Assembly: GCF_001298465.1 (NCBI RefSeq) | Contig: NZ_CP012541.1 | Coordinates: 1,116,001-1,180,000 of the forward strand | Source of the DNA: Campylobacter concisus | GTDB taxonomy: Bacteria; Campylobacterota; Campylobacteria; Campylobacterales; Campylobacteraceae | Direction of reading: 5' to 3' | DNA: 64,000 nucleotides | Shown here: one piece after another, positions 35,597-44,416 of the stretch | How positions within the stretch are numbered: the stretch's first letter is position 1 | Layout of the letters: every line of letters begins with the position of its first letter | Position numbers and translations under genes: made by a program | Notes under the pieces: model-generated | The model's database searches: none | What the model saw: only the letters and a program-made list of their open reading frames with translations | Told to the model about the DNA's origin: nothing

Positions 35597-35910
35597 CTAA
35601 GATCCTTTCAAGAAATTTAAGGCTATTTTATTCTATAAATTTAGCTTTTTACCTTATTTAATATGATATTTTCATGCCGTTTTAGTAAAGTTGCAACCAT
35701 TCTACACAATCAAGACTTAAAAAAATATTTTCTTAAGATTAAATTTATATTTCTTTATTAGTCAAAATAAATTTGATAAACCGGCTATTTAAATATTATT
35801 TTTTATTGTATAATCCACCGCAGTTCTAAGTTTTAGAAAAACTGTTGCAAATTTACAACTAATCAATAGCTTTTACAAATGTTAATAACAATCAAATTTT
35901 GGAGGTTTTT
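35597..35910. other. Divergent control region between TAXI receptor gene and pstS
   Basis: About 310 A+T-rich bases. It carries the pstS -10 (35809-35814) and, from 35821, a possible leader hairpin in which CAGTTCTAA pairs with TTAG and AACTG (about 35821-35844). No frame with a ribosome site is seen inside. The promoter for the minus-strand TAXI gene must lie in the left half, but no clear -10 stands out. Confidence 0.5.
35809..35814 (+). promoter_or_regulatory. -10 box (TATAAT) for pst operon
   Basis: TTGTATAATCC, a perfect -10, gives a transcript starting near 35821 and a leader of about 90 bases that begins with a hairpin. No clear -35 or Pho-box repeat was recognised. Confidence 0.6.
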
Positions 35911-36783
35911 ATGAAAAAATCACTTATGTTGGCCGCTTCTATGCTGCTTTTATCTTTAAATTTCGCTTCAGGTGCGGATGAAAAAACGCAAGTTAGCTTT
36001 AGTGGCTCATCTACTCTAGCTCCAGTCATCGCTAAAATTTCAACCGACTTTATCGAAAAGTACGAAACTTGGGACAAAGTTGATAGCTCTTTGCCAAACA
36101 AAAATATCACCATCTTTGTCTCAGCTGGTGGCTCTGGTGCTGGCGTAAAAGCCGTGCTTGATCATGTCGCTGACTTTGGCATGCTAGCTCGCGATATAAA
36201 AGATAGCGAAAAAGCAAAAATAAAGGATATGAAAGCCTACACGCTTGGCATAGACGCACTTTGCGTGGCTGTAAACCCAGAAAATGAGGTGATAAAGCTA
36301 AAGGGCGGGAATTTAAACAAAGATGAGATTATCAAAATTTTCTCAGGCGAGTATAAAAAATGGAGTGATCTTGATAAGTCTCTACCAAATGACGAAATAG
36401 TCGTAGTTACAAGAGATCTTGGCGGCGGTGCTCACGAGGTATTTCAAAAAAAGATCATGAAAGATGTCAAAGTTAGTAAAAACGTCATCCAATCACCTTC
36501 TATGGGCGCACTTGTTTCAAAAATCATCGAAAATAAAAATGCTATTGGCTACGCATCTTTTGGTATCACAAACCAAAACAAAGGCAAGCTAATACCGCTA
36601 AACGTTGACGGTGTGGAGCCAACTGTTAAAAATATAGTTGATGGCAAATACTACATCTCTCGCCCGCTCATCATTGTAAAAAGTGGCGATCTAAGCAAGA
36701 GCGAGCAAATTTTTGTTGATGTGTTAAATTCAGCCGAAGGTCAAAAGACTATCGAAAAAATGGGATTTATACCAGTAAAATAG
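35911..36783 (+). CDS. pstS: Phosphate ABC transporter, PstS-like binding protein
   Basis: 290 residues with a signal peptide (about 1-21, ending FASGA). The phosphate-loop pattern is visible: SFSGSSTLAPVI near the N-terminus, SAGGSGAGVKAVLD (about 68-81) and TRDLGGGAHEVFQ (about 167-179). It captures phosphate in the periplasm. GGAGG lies 5 bases before the ATG at 35911; an in-frame TTG at 35899 overlaps this site and is unlikely. It is the first gene of a four-gene operon. Confidence 0.88.
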   Translation: MKKSLMLAASMLLLSLNFASGADEKTQVSFSGSSTLAPVIAKISTDFIEKYETWDKVDSSLPNKNITIFVSAGGSGAGVKAVLDHVADFGMLARDIKDSEKAKIKDMKAYTLGIDALCVAVNPENEVIKLKGGNLNKDEIIKIFSGEYKKWSDLDKSLPNDEIVVVTRDLGGGAHEVFQKKIMKDVKVSKNVIQSPSMGALVSKIIENKNAIGYASFGITNQNKGKLIPLNVDGVEPTVKNIVDGKYYISRPLIIVKSGDLSKSEQIFVDVLNSAEGQKTIEKMGFIPVK

Positions 36784-36786
36784 CCA

Positions 36787-37644
36787 ATGACAGGGCAAAT
36801 TTTTAAAGGCGGGGTATATGCTTTCACACTTTTATCCGCCATGCTTTTGCTTTTACTCGTGGGGTTTTTACTGATAAATTCCACGAGTTTTTTTGCAGAA
36901 GTAAGCCTTTTTGACTTCTTACTAAATGGCGACTGGGACGTTAGTACAGAGCCTTTTAGCTTTGGGCTGTTTAATATCCTAATCGCAAATTTCGCAGTTG
37001 CGTTTTTAGCTTGCATATTTTCATTTTTTATCTCGCTTGGCGTTACTATCTTTATCTGCTTTTTTGCGAGCGCCTGGCTTAGGCACGTGCTAGACTGGAT
37101 GATACGAATACTAGCTGGCATACCCTCTATCATATATGGATTTTTCGCGCTTTACACGGTTGTAAAAATTTTAGAGTCAGGGCTAAAAATGTCCGCTGGC
37201 GAGTCAGTCTTGGCAGCTAGCCTCATCCTTAGCGTCATGATACTGCCCTTTTTTACCTCGCACTTGCTCCAAAGTGTTGATCTGCTAAAGCAAAATTTCA
37301 AAACAAACTCAGACGCGCTTGGCGTAAGCACGGGATATTTTATAAGAAAAGTCATTTTTAGAAAATCCATAAAAGCTAGCATTTCAGGCTTTATACTCGC
37401 ATTCTCAAGGGCAGCTGGCGAGACGATGGCTGTGATGATGGTCATAGGCAACACTCCACTTTTTCCGCACCTGCTCTCAAAAGCTCAGACTATACCATCT
37501 CTAATAGCCCTTGAAATGGGCATGAGCGAGGCTGGCAGCCTGCACTACCACGCTCTTATTGTAAGCGGATTTGTCCTGCTTGTTTTTATATTTATGTTAA
37601 ATATTTTTATCTTTAAATTTGAGAAAAACAATGAACGCTTTTAA
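36787..37644 (+). CDS. pstC: Phosphate ABC transporter permease PstC-like
   Basis: 285 residues with six membrane helices. It carries the permease EAA-loop FKTNSDALGVSTGYFIRKV (about 177-195) and the PstC-type RAAGETMAVMMVIGNTP block (about 207-223). It follows pstS by 3 bases and overlaps pstA by 14 bases. Confidence 0.88.
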   Translation: MTGQIFKGGVYAFTLLSAMLLLLLVGFLLINSTSFFAEVSLFDFLLNGDWDVSTEPFSFGLFNILIANFAVAFLACIFSFFISLGVTIFICFFASAWLRHVLDWMIRILAGIPSIIYGFFALYTVVKILESGLKMSAGESVLAASLILSVMILPFFTSHLLQSVDLLKQNFKTNSDALGVSTGYFIRKVIFRKSIKASISGFILAFSRAAGETMAVMMVIGNTPLFPHLLSKAQTIPSLIALEMGMSEAGSLHYHALIVSGFVLLVFIFMLNIFIFKFEKNNERF

Positions 37645-38488
37645 AGATCATCTAGTCAAATTTTATGCTTATCTTTGCGTATTTATAGTGGTTGCGGTGA
37701 TGTTTTGGATATTTTATTTCATCTTTGCAAATGGCATCTCTCAGATAAATTTAGACTTTCTAACTAAAAATCCGCAAGGTTTAAATTTAGGTGAGAGTGG
37801 TGGCATAAAAGATGCCATCATAGGCTCATTTTTACTGATGATACTATCTATGATATTTTCTGCGCTCCTTGGCGTTAGCTGTGCCATTTATAGGCAAATT
37901 TACTGCACCTCTAGCACGATCAAGCTTGGACTTAAATTTATCATCCAAACGATGGCCTCTATACCTTCTATCTTGCTTGGGATGTTTGTTTATGGGCTTT
38001 TTATCGTTAGTCTTGATATCCCAAAGAGCCTACTAACAGCTAGCATTACGCTTGCTTTGATGGTCTTTCCATTTGTGGAAGTTAGCACAGAAAAGGTGAT
38101 CTCGCAGATAGATGAAAAGATGTTAAGAGATAGCTTCGCGCTTGGCGTTGATAAAAATTTCATGGCCAGAAAGCTAGTTTTGCCAACTATTAGAAAAAAT
38201 ATCATATCTATCTTGATACTTGCTGGCAGCTACGCCATAGGGGCTACTGCACCGCTACTTTTAACAGGGGTTGTCTTCATGGCAAAGGCTGAGGGCCTGC
38301 TCTCGCCAGTCATGGCGCTACCTTTTCACCTGCACATGCTCCTAAGCCAGTCAGTCGCAACGCAAAATGCCTACGCCACGGCACTTGTGCTTATATTTAT
38401 ACTTATCATTTTGCACCTGCTTTCAGCCGTAGTTTTATTTGATATAGGAGAGAAAATTGCCAGATATTTTAAACATAAAAGATCTTAG
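37631..38488 (+). CDS. pstA: Phosphate ABC transporter permease PstA-like
   Basis: 285 residues with six membrane helices. The EAA loop is MLRDSFALGVDKNFMARKLV (about 159-178), followed by GATAPLLLTG, which corresponds to the PstA GETAPLLFT block. Start chosen at the ATG 37631 (GAGA upstream); a TTG at 37619 is possible. Overlaps pstC and pstB at both ends. Confidence 0.88.
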   Translation: MNAFKDHLVKFYAYLCVFIVVAVMFWIFYFIFANGISQINLDFLTKNPQGLNLGESGGIKDAIIGSFLLMILSMIFSALLGVSCAIYRQIYCTSSTIKLGLKFIIQTMASIPSILLGMFVYGLFIVSLDIPKSLLTASITLALMVFPFVEVSTEKVISQIDEKMLRDSFALGVDKNFMARKLVLPTIRKNIISILILAGSYAIGATAPLLLTGVVFMAKAEGLLSPVMALPFHLHMLLSQSVATQNAYATALVLIFILIILHLLSAVVLFDIGEKIARYFKHKRS

Positions 38489-39122
38489 TATCTTTTACCA
38501 AGACAATGAAATTTTAAAAGATCTAAATTTAAACATCGCTCAAAACGAGATCATCTGCCTAATGGGAAGCTCAGGATGTGGCAAATCGACATTTCTTTCA
38601 GCGCTAAATGGCTTTTTGGAGCAAAAAGGCGGCAGATATAGCGGAGAAATTTTATTTAAAGGCGAAAATATCAAAAATAAGGGCGAAATTTGGCTAAGAA
38701 GGAAGCTAGCCATACTCTTTCAAGACGCCACACTCTTTCCCTTTAGCGTCGAAAGAAATTTGACCTATGCGATGGAATTTTACGAGGGCAGCATAAAAGA
38801 CAAGCAAAAAAGAGTAGAGGAACTGCTTAAAAGCGTAAATTTACTAGATGAGATAAGTGACCTTTATATACCAGCTAGCAAACTTTCCGGCGGTCAAAAG
38901 CAAAGACTTTGCATCGCAAGGATGCTAACTACAAAGCCAGAAATGCTCATGCTTGACGAGCCTTGCTCATCGCTTGATATGAAAAATGTCTTGATAATAG
39001 AGGAGCTCTTAAAAAGCTTGTCGCAAAAATATACGATCATCATCACCACACACAACGAAGAGCAGGCAAAAAGGCTTGGCGGCAGGATAGTCCGCATCGT
39101 AGATAAGAAATTTGTATTTTAA
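38457..39122 (+). CDS. pstB: ABC transporter ATPase, PstB-like
   Basis: 221 residues, shorter than the usual 250 of PstB. Walker A GSSGCGKST (about 38-46), Q-loop LFQDATLFPFSVERN, signature LSGGQKQR (about 141-148), Walker B MLMLDEPCSSLD and the switch His in TTHNEEQAKR. The start is TTG at 38457 with GGAG 7 bases upstream, inside the end of pstA. Position decides its role; by sequence it is a divergent PstB. No phoU follows, unlike many pst operons. Confidence 0.8.
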   Translation: MPDILNIKDLSIFYQDNEILKDLNLNIAQNEIICLMGSSGCGKSTFLSALNGFLEQKGGRYSGEILFKGENIKNKGEIWLRRKLAILFQDATLFPFSVERNLTYAMEFYEGSIKDKQKRVEELLKSVNLLDEISDLYIPASKLSGGQKQRLCIARMLTTKPEMLMLDEPCSSLDMKNVLIIEELLKSLSQKYTIIITTHNEEQAKRLGGRIVRIVDKKFVF

Positions 39123-39123
39123 A

Positions 39124-39144
39124 AGAGCTAGAAATTCTAGCTCT
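39124..39144. terminator. Bidirectional terminator between convergent pstB and aguB
   Basis: AGAGCTAGAA (39124-39133) pairs with TTCTAGCTCT (39135-39144), a near-perfect palindrome lying between the stops at 39122 and 39149. It is followed by AATTTTAG on the plus strand and TTTTAAAAT on the minus strand. Confidence 0.75.
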
Positions 39145-39148
39145 AATT

Positions 39149-40021
39149 TTAGTCGATAAATCTCTTTGTGATATTTGCGTAGGCATCTATCCTGCGGTCT
39201 CTTAAAAATGGCCAAATTCTGCGCACTTCTTCGCTTCTTTTCATATCAATTTCTACGATCTTACATAGCTCATCTGTGCTATTTGCACGGAAAAGCTCCT
39301 CGCCTTGTGGCCCAAAAACAAAACTATTTCCCCAAAATTTGATCCCATCCATCACGCCGCTATCATCTTTTTCAAAGCCCACACGATTTACTGCGACCAC
39401 TGGCAGGCCATTTGCCACGCTGTGGCCTCTTTGCACTGCCACCCACGCTTCAAGCTGTCTTGACTTTTCATCCTCGCTATCGCCCTCAAACCAGCCAATA
39501 GCCGTTGGATAGATAAGAATTTTTGCCCCTTTTAGCGCCATCAGCCTAGCTGCCTCTGGGTACCACTGATCCCAGCAGACCAAAACGCCAAGCTTGCCAA
39601 GGCTAGTTTCAATAGGCTCAAAACCGATATCACCAGGCGTGAAATAAAATTTCTCGTAAAATCCAGGATCATCAGGGATGTGCATTTTTCGGTATTTGCC
39701 AGCTACGCTGCCGTCACGCTCGAAGACAAAGGCGGTGTTGTGATAAAGTCCGTCAGCTCTCTTTTCAAAGAGTGAAGTGACTAAAACCACGCCGTTTTCC
39801 TTAGCCACCTTGCCCCAAAAAGCAACATCTTCTTGCCAGTCGTTTGCGTGATCAAAGAAATTTGTATCCTCGCTTTGGCAAAAGTACTGCGTCTGGTGCA
39901 GCTCTTGACAGACCACGAGATCGGCACCTCCTTTTTTTGCCTCAGCGATTAGCTCGAGTGTCTTTGCGATAGTCGCCTCTTTTGTCCCTTTAAATTCTTG
40001 TTGAAGTAGTGCTACTTTCAT
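39149..40021 (-). CDS. aguB: N-carbamoylputrescine amidase
   Basis: 290 residues of the nitrilase superfamily. The Glu-Lys-Cys triad is visible: Glu in VVCQELHQTQYF (about 36-47), Lys in GKYRKMHIPDDPGFYEKF (about 110-127) and Cys in GVLVCWDQWYPEAAR (about 143-157). The QTQYFCQ and YPTAIGWF blocks fit N-carbamoylputrescine amidases. It releases putrescine, CO2 and ammonia, the last step of the agmatine route begun by AguA (40952-41920). Confidence 0.92.
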   Translation of the reverse strand: MKVALLQQEFKGTKEATIAKTLELIAEAKKGGADLVVCQELHQTQYFCQSEDTNFFDHANDWQEDVAFWGKVAKENGVVLVTSLFEKRADGLYHNTAFVFERDGSVAGKYRKMHIPDDPGFYEKFYFTPGDIGFEPIETSLGKLGVLVCWDQWYPEAARLMALKGAKILIYPTAIGWFEGDSEDEKSRQLEAWVAVQRGHSVANGLPVVAVNRVGFEKDDSGVMDGIKFWGNSFVFGPQGEELFRANSTDELCKIVEIDMKRSEEVRRIWPFLRDRRIDAYANITKRFID

Positions 40022-40022
40022 C

Positions 40023-40949
40023 TCATTTCCCTTCTTTGTCGTTATATGGGTCTAAATGTGTGGTTATCTGCCACGAATAATCCCTAAATTTTTCTCTTAT
40101 CTCAGCTTCAAGCGAGTCGGCCACTTCGTGCGCGTCGTAAAGCGAGATATCTTTGTCAAAAACTAAATGCAGCGTTAAAAATATGGTATTTGCGCTCTGT
40201 CTCGTGCTTAGGTAGTGAAAGTCTGAAATCCTCTCTTTTGCCTTTATCATCTTGATGATCTCATCTATGACTTCAGGGCTTGCTGCGTGATCTAACAAGA
40301 TACCAAAGGCGTCTTTACCTAAATTTATAGCGCTTTGAGCGATGTAGCCACTTATCACGATACCAAAGATCGCATCTATCATCACAAAGCCGCTAAATTT
40401 AATGATAAGTAGCGAGATGATGACTGCTAGGTTGCTAAAAAGGTCGATCTTATAGTGCAGTGCGTCTGCTTTTATGATAAGGTTTCCGCTTTTTTTAGAA
40501 ATTTGGTTTAAAAATAGCACCAAACATAACGTCACAACTACCGAAAATACCATCACACCAAGGCTTAAATCAAGGTCTATCTCTAAATTTGGCTCACTAA
40601 ATTTTTTAATACTCTCATAAAAAATATATCCAGCAGCCACGACGATGATGACACACTCAAATAGCGCTGCCAAGGCCTCTAGCTTTGTGTAGCCAAAGTT
40701 AAATCTCTCATCGGCTTGCTTTCTTGACTTTCTAAGCGCAAATAAATTTAAAAGCGAAACGATAAAATCAAGCATCGAGTCAATCGCCGAGCCAAGTACA
40801 GCGACTGAGCCGCTAAAAAGTCCAGCTGCAAATTTCACAAGTGCGAGCAAAAAGGCGCAAGCTCCAGCTGCGATAACGGCCTTATTTTCGCCCTGCGTGC
40901 ACTCTTGCTTATTTATGCGGTTAAACTCATAATCAAACGGACTTCCCAA
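40023..40949 (-). CDS. Cation diffusion facilitator (FieF-like)
   Basis: 308 residues, six membrane helices (about 25-215) and a cytoplasmic C-terminal domain (about 220-308). Metal site motifs are intact: Asp-x3-Asp in GSAIDSMLDF and His-x3-Asp in ADALHYKIDLFSNL, as in FieF-type Fe/Zn exporters. The start is TTG at 40949, preceded by AAAGG and by the aguA stop. It lies between aguA and aguB in one transcript, an unexpected place for a metal exporter. Confidence 0.9.
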   Translation of the reverse strand: MGSPFDYEFNRINKQECTQGENKAVIAAGACAFLLALVKFAAGLFSGSVAVLGSAIDSMLDFIVSLLNLFALRKSRKQADERFNFGYTKLEALAALFECVIIVVAAGYIFYESIKKFSEPNLEIDLDLSLGVMVFSVVVTLCLVLFLNQISKKSGNLIIKADALHYKIDLFSNLAVIISLLIIKFSGFVMIDAIFGIVISGYIAQSAINLGKDAFGILLDHAASPEVIDEIIKMIKAKERISDFHYLSTRQSANTIFLTLHLVFDKDISLYDAHEVADSLEAEIREKFRDYSWQITTHLDPYNDKEGK

Positions 40950-40951
40950 GA

Positions 40952-41920
40952 CTAAGACCTTTTGTATCTATTTTGGCTTGAGCAGTGAAGCGAGCCATTT
41001 TGACGGACAAAAACTAGCGAATTTACACCGATGATCTTTCTATCTGGCAGTGCCTGAGCTAGTAAATTTAGCACCTTTTCGTCGTTTTCGTCGTTATATG
41101 TTGGCACGATTAGCGCACCATTTATAAAGATAAAATTTGCATAGGTGCAGCCAAGCCTTTTGCCCTCATAAAATTTAGGCTTAGGAAGCGGCAGAGCAAG
41201 TAGCTTAAAGCCAGTTTTTTTAAGCTCATCCTCCATCTTTTTAAGCTCATCAAAGTGTTCATCGCTCTTGTCATCGCAAGCTGCGTAAGCGATAGTATCA
41301 GGCGTGATAAAGCGAGCTAAAGTGTCAATGTGGCTATCTGTGTCATCGCCTTTTATAAAGCCATTTTCAAGCCATATAATGCGCTTTAAGCCAAATAAGC
41401 TCTTTAGTTTTTCTTCGATCTGCTCTTTACTAAGTGCTTTGTTTCTATTTTCATTTAGCAGACATTTTGAGGTGGTTAAAAGCACGCCATCTCCGTTAAA
41501 CTCGACACTTCCACCCTCTAGTATCATATCAACTTGCTCAAGCTTGGTTTTGTAAATTTTAGCTAGCTCTAAATTTATTGCATTATCTTTTGAGCTCTTA
41601 AATTTACCGCCCCAAGCGTTAAATTTAAAGTCGTAGCTCTTTACGCTAGAGCCATCGTAAACGTCGATCATACCGTAGTCTCTGATCCAAGTATCATCAG
41701 TATCAAGCTTAACAAACTCTACATTTTTAAATTTCTTAAACCTAGCAAAATTTGCCTCATTGGGGCAGATGAGCACCACTTTTTGAAACGGTGTAACAGC
41801 AGCCACAAGCTCCTCATAGCTCGCCAAAATCTCCTCTAAATAGGGCTCCCAGTCGCTATTACTATGCGGCAGCGATAAAAATAAAAGCTCCTGCTCTTCC
41901 CACTCTGCGTACGCTCTCAC
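40952..41920 (-). CDS. aguA: Agmatine deiminase
   Basis: 322 residues of the peptidyl-arginine deiminase superfamily. Blocks: AEWEEQELLFLSLPHSNSDW near the start, DDTWIRDYG (about 75-83), LEGGSVEFNGDG (about 123-134) with the catalytic His in GDDTDSHIDTLARF (about 191-204) and the catalytic Cys in GSLHCSSQ at the end. It converts agmatine to N-carbamoylputrescine, the AguB substrate. It overlaps the small membrane protein gene upstream by four bases. Confidence 0.93.
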   Translation of the reverse strand: MRAYAEWEEQELLFLSLPHSNSDWEPYLEEILASYEELVAAVTPFQKVVLICPNEANFARFKKFKNVEFVKLDTDDTWIRDYGMIDVYDGSSVKSYDFKFNAWGGKFKSSKDNAINLELAKIYKTKLEQVDMILEGGSVEFNGDGVLLTTSKCLLNENRNKALSKEQIEEKLKSLFGLKRIIWLENGFIKGDDTDSHIDTLARFITPDTIAYAACDDKSDEHFDELKKMEDELKKTGFKLLALPLPKPKFYEGKRLGCTYANFIFINGALIVPTYNDENDEKVLNLLAQALPDRKIIGVNSLVFVRQNGSLHCSSQNRYKRS

Positions 41921-42162
41921 GCTCTCTCCTTGTAAATTTTATAAATTCCATAAATCGTAATGATTATCCAAAAGACCTCTATCAAAAATGAACCGAGGTT
42001 AAAGTGCACAAAAAGCGAGATGATGAGTAGCACCGCACCTGCTAAATTTATTATCTGATAGGCTAGATCGCGGCTATTTAGGCGGCCGATCTGAAGTAAA
42101 AAGTAGCCCATCACGATGCAAATCATCCCCAAAAAGCCGATGATCTGAAAAAGATCGATCAA
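41917..42162 (-). CDS. Small three-helix membrane protein (CBU_0592-like)
   Basis: 81 residues with three membrane helices: FQIIGFLGMICIVMGYFLL, IINLAGAVLLIISLFVHF and FLIEVFWIIITIYGIYKI. The layout and the R-L-N-S-R-D loop fit the CBU_0592-like family, of unknown function. The start is TTG at 42162, decided by AAAAGGA upstream. Its stop overlaps the aguA ATG, so it probably heads the agu transcript. Confidence 0.75.
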   Translation of the reverse strand: MIDLFQIIGFLGMICIVMGYFLLQIGRLNSRDLAYQIINLAGAVLLIISLFVHFNLGSFLIEVFWIIITIYGIYKIYKERA

Positions 42163-42272
42163 ATTTTATCCTTTTTGTAAGCTTAAATTTAAAACAAGAT
42201 CATATCTAATTAGTTTTAAATTTATGATTATAAGATAAAATAACTCCATTTTTCAGATTGGATTAAAGTTTT

Positions 42273-42926
42273 ATGGATTTTGAGTTTATTGAGAAATTTT
42301 ATCCGCTTTATGTTAAGGCCGGAGTGCTTACCTGTGAGATCGCCTTTTTAGGGATCGTTTTTTCTATTTTGATCGGTATTTTTTGTATGGCCGTGAAATT
42401 TTACAAGCTAAAATTTCTATCAAAAGTGATTGACTGCTACGTTGAGCTCTCAAGAAATACACCACTTCTTATACAGCTTTTCTTTTTATATTATGGCTTG
42501 CCAAAGCTTGGGGTGTCGATGAGTGGCTTTGCCTGTGCGGTCGCGGGACTTAGCTTTCTTGGTGGTAGCTATATGAGTGAGAGCTTTAGGCTTGGCTTTG
42601 AGGCGGTTAGAAAGTCGCAGATAGAAGCAGGACTTAGCATCGCACTTAGCAAAAATCAGCTGCTAAGATATGTTATCTTGCCTCAAGCATTTAGCGTAGC
42701 AGTGCCAAGCATCAGTGCAAATATTATCTTTTTACTAAAAGAGACAAGCATCGTTAGCATCGTGGCACTTGCTGATCTAGTTTATGTCGCAAAGGATCTC
42801 ATTGGGCTTTATTACAAGACAGACGAGGCACTTTTTATGCTAGTAATTAGCTATCTCATCATCATTTTGCCAGTCTCGCTGGTGCTTAGCTATGTCGAAA
42901 AAAGGGTGAGAAATGCAAGGAGTTAG
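42273..42926 (+). CDS. Polar amino-acid ABC transporter permease 1
   Basis: 217 residues, five membrane helices. HEQ-type N-terminal half with VELSRNTPLLIQLFFLYYG (about 51-69) and the EAA loop AGLSIALSKNQLLRYVILPQA (about 128-148, read in parts). It belongs to the His/Glu/Cys uptake family. The ATG has GGATTAAAG upstream. It overlaps the second permease by 14 bases. Confidence 0.9.
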   Translation: MDFEFIEKFYPLYVKAGVLTCEIAFLGIVFSILIGIFCMAVKFYKLKFLSKVIDCYVELSRNTPLLIQLFFLYYGLPKLGVSMSGFACAVAGLSFLGGSYMSESFRLGFEAVRKSQIEAGLSIALSKNQLLRYVILPQAFSVAVPSISANIIFLLKETSIVSIVALADLVYVAKDLIGLYYKTDEALFMLVISYLIIILPVSLVLSYVEKRVRNARS

Positions 42927-43581
42927 TATTTTATTTGACACGCAAAATTTACTAAGACTCTTTGAAGGTCTAGTCGTTAGCACAGAAATTTCATTTATCT
43001 CTATATTTATCTCTATAATCGGTGGCTTAGTGCTTGGCGTACTTATGAGCATGAAAAATAAATTTATCTATTTTATTTTAAAAATTTGCCTAGAAATCGT
43101 TCGTATAATGCCTCAGATCGTTTGGTTATTTTTATTTTACTTTGGCGTTAGCAAGGCTTTTGGGATGCATATCTCGGCATTTACCGCCTCGCTCATCGTC
43201 TTTAGCCTTTGGGGCGTTTTTGAGATGATGGACATCGTGCGTGGAGCGATAACATCAATACCAAAACATCAATTTGAATCAGCCGCCTCACTTGGGCTTG
43301 GTAAATTTCAAATTTACTCTCACGTCATCATCCCACTTGCCACAAGAAGGCTAGTGCCTGGAGCTGTAAATTTACTAAGCCGCATGATAAAAACAACCTC
43401 TATCGTCGTACTAATCGGCGTTGTAGAGGTGGTCAAAGTCGGTCAGCAGATCATCGAGCGAAATGTATTTACAAATCCTATGGCGCCATTTTGGATATAC
43501 ACGCTCATATTCTTTTTATATTTTGTGATCTGCTATCCAGTCTCAAAACTATCAAAAAAACTAGAAAAAAAATGGAGCTAA
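42913..43581 (+). CDS. Polar amino-acid ABC transporter permease 2
   Basis: 222 residues, five membrane helices. EIVRIMPQIVWLFLFYFG (about 59-76) and the EAA loop AASLGLGKFQIYSHVIIPLA mark the same family as permease 1, its partner in the membrane heterodimer. ATPase gene follows one base later. Confidence 0.9.
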   Translation: MQGVSILFDTQNLLRLFEGLVVSTEISFISIFISIIGGLVLGVLMSMKNKFIYFILKICLEIVRIMPQIVWLFLFYFGVSKAFGMHISAFTASLIVFSLWGVFEMMDIVRGAITSIPKHQFESAASLGLGKFQIYSHVIIPLATRRLVPGAVNLLSRMIKTTSIVVLIGVVEVVKVGQQIIERNVFTNPMAPFWIYTLIFFLYFVICYPVSKLSKKLEKKWS

Positions 43582-43582
43582 A

Positions 43583-44320
43583 ATGAGCGAAAACATATTA
43601 GAACTTAAAAAAATAAACAAATTTTATGGAGAGCTTCACGCCTTAAAGGATATAAATTTAGAGGTAAAAAGCGGTGAAGTGGTCGTGCTTCTTGGACCAT
43701 CGGGCTGTGGCAAGAGCACAACTCTTAGATGTATAAACGGCCTTGAGAGCATAGCAAGCGGTGAGATCATTATAGACGGTGAAGTGATAGACGCTAAATT
43801 TAATGATTGGCAAAGGATCCGCCAAAAAGTCGGCATGGTCTTTCAAAGCTACGAGCTGTTTGATCACATGAACGTCATAGATAATGTCCTTCTTGGGCCT
43901 TTAAAGGTGCAAAAAAGAGATAGGGCCGAGGCTGAAAAAACCGCTGATATGTGGTTAAGCAAGGTTGGACTGCTTGATAAGAAATTTGCCTACCCAAAGG
44001 AGCTAAGTGGCGGCCAAAAGCAACGCATAGCAATAGTAAGAAGCCTTTGTTTAAACCCTGAGATCATGCTATTTGACGAAGTCACGGCTGCGCTTGATCC
44101 AGAGATCGTTAGAGAAGTGCTTGATGTGATACTAAATTTAGCCAAAGATGGCATGACAATGCTAATCGTCACGCACGAGATGAGCTTTGCAAGGGCGGTT
44201 GCGAACAAGATCGTATTTATGGACGCTGGAGCCATCGTAGAGATCAGCGAGCCAGAGGAATTTTTCACTAATCCAAAGAGCGATCGCGCGAAGAAATTTC
44301 TAAATTTATTCTCGTTTTAG
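43583..44320 (+). CDS. Polar amino-acid ABC transporter ATPase
   Basis: 245 residues. Walker A GPSGCGKST (about 38-46), Q-loop MVFQSYELFDHM, signature LSGGQKQR (about 138-145), Walker B IMLFDEVTAALDPE and switch VTHEMSFAR. The GlnQ/HisP-type Q-loop fits amino-acid uptake. Fifth-position Val in DEVTAALD (instead of Pro) is common in this family. Confidence 0.93.
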   Translation: MSENILELKKINKFYGELHALKDINLEVKSGEVVVLLGPSGCGKSTTLRCINGLESIASGEIIIDGEVIDAKFNDWQRIRQKVGMVFQSYELFDHMNVIDNVLLGPLKVQKRDRAEAEKTADMWLSKVGLLDKKFAYPKELSGGQKQRIAIVRSLCLNPEIMLFDEVTAALDPEIVREVLDVILNLAKDGMTMLIVTHEMSFARAVANKIVFMDAGAIVEISEPEEFFTNPKSDRAKKFLNLFSF

Positions 44321-44416
44321 AAAAAATAAGAGATAATTTGCCCGTTTTTTTCAAAATGCGTTTAGAGCGAGATTTGATCGTTCTTATTTATTTAACTTTT
44401 TTTACAAGGAGAAAGA

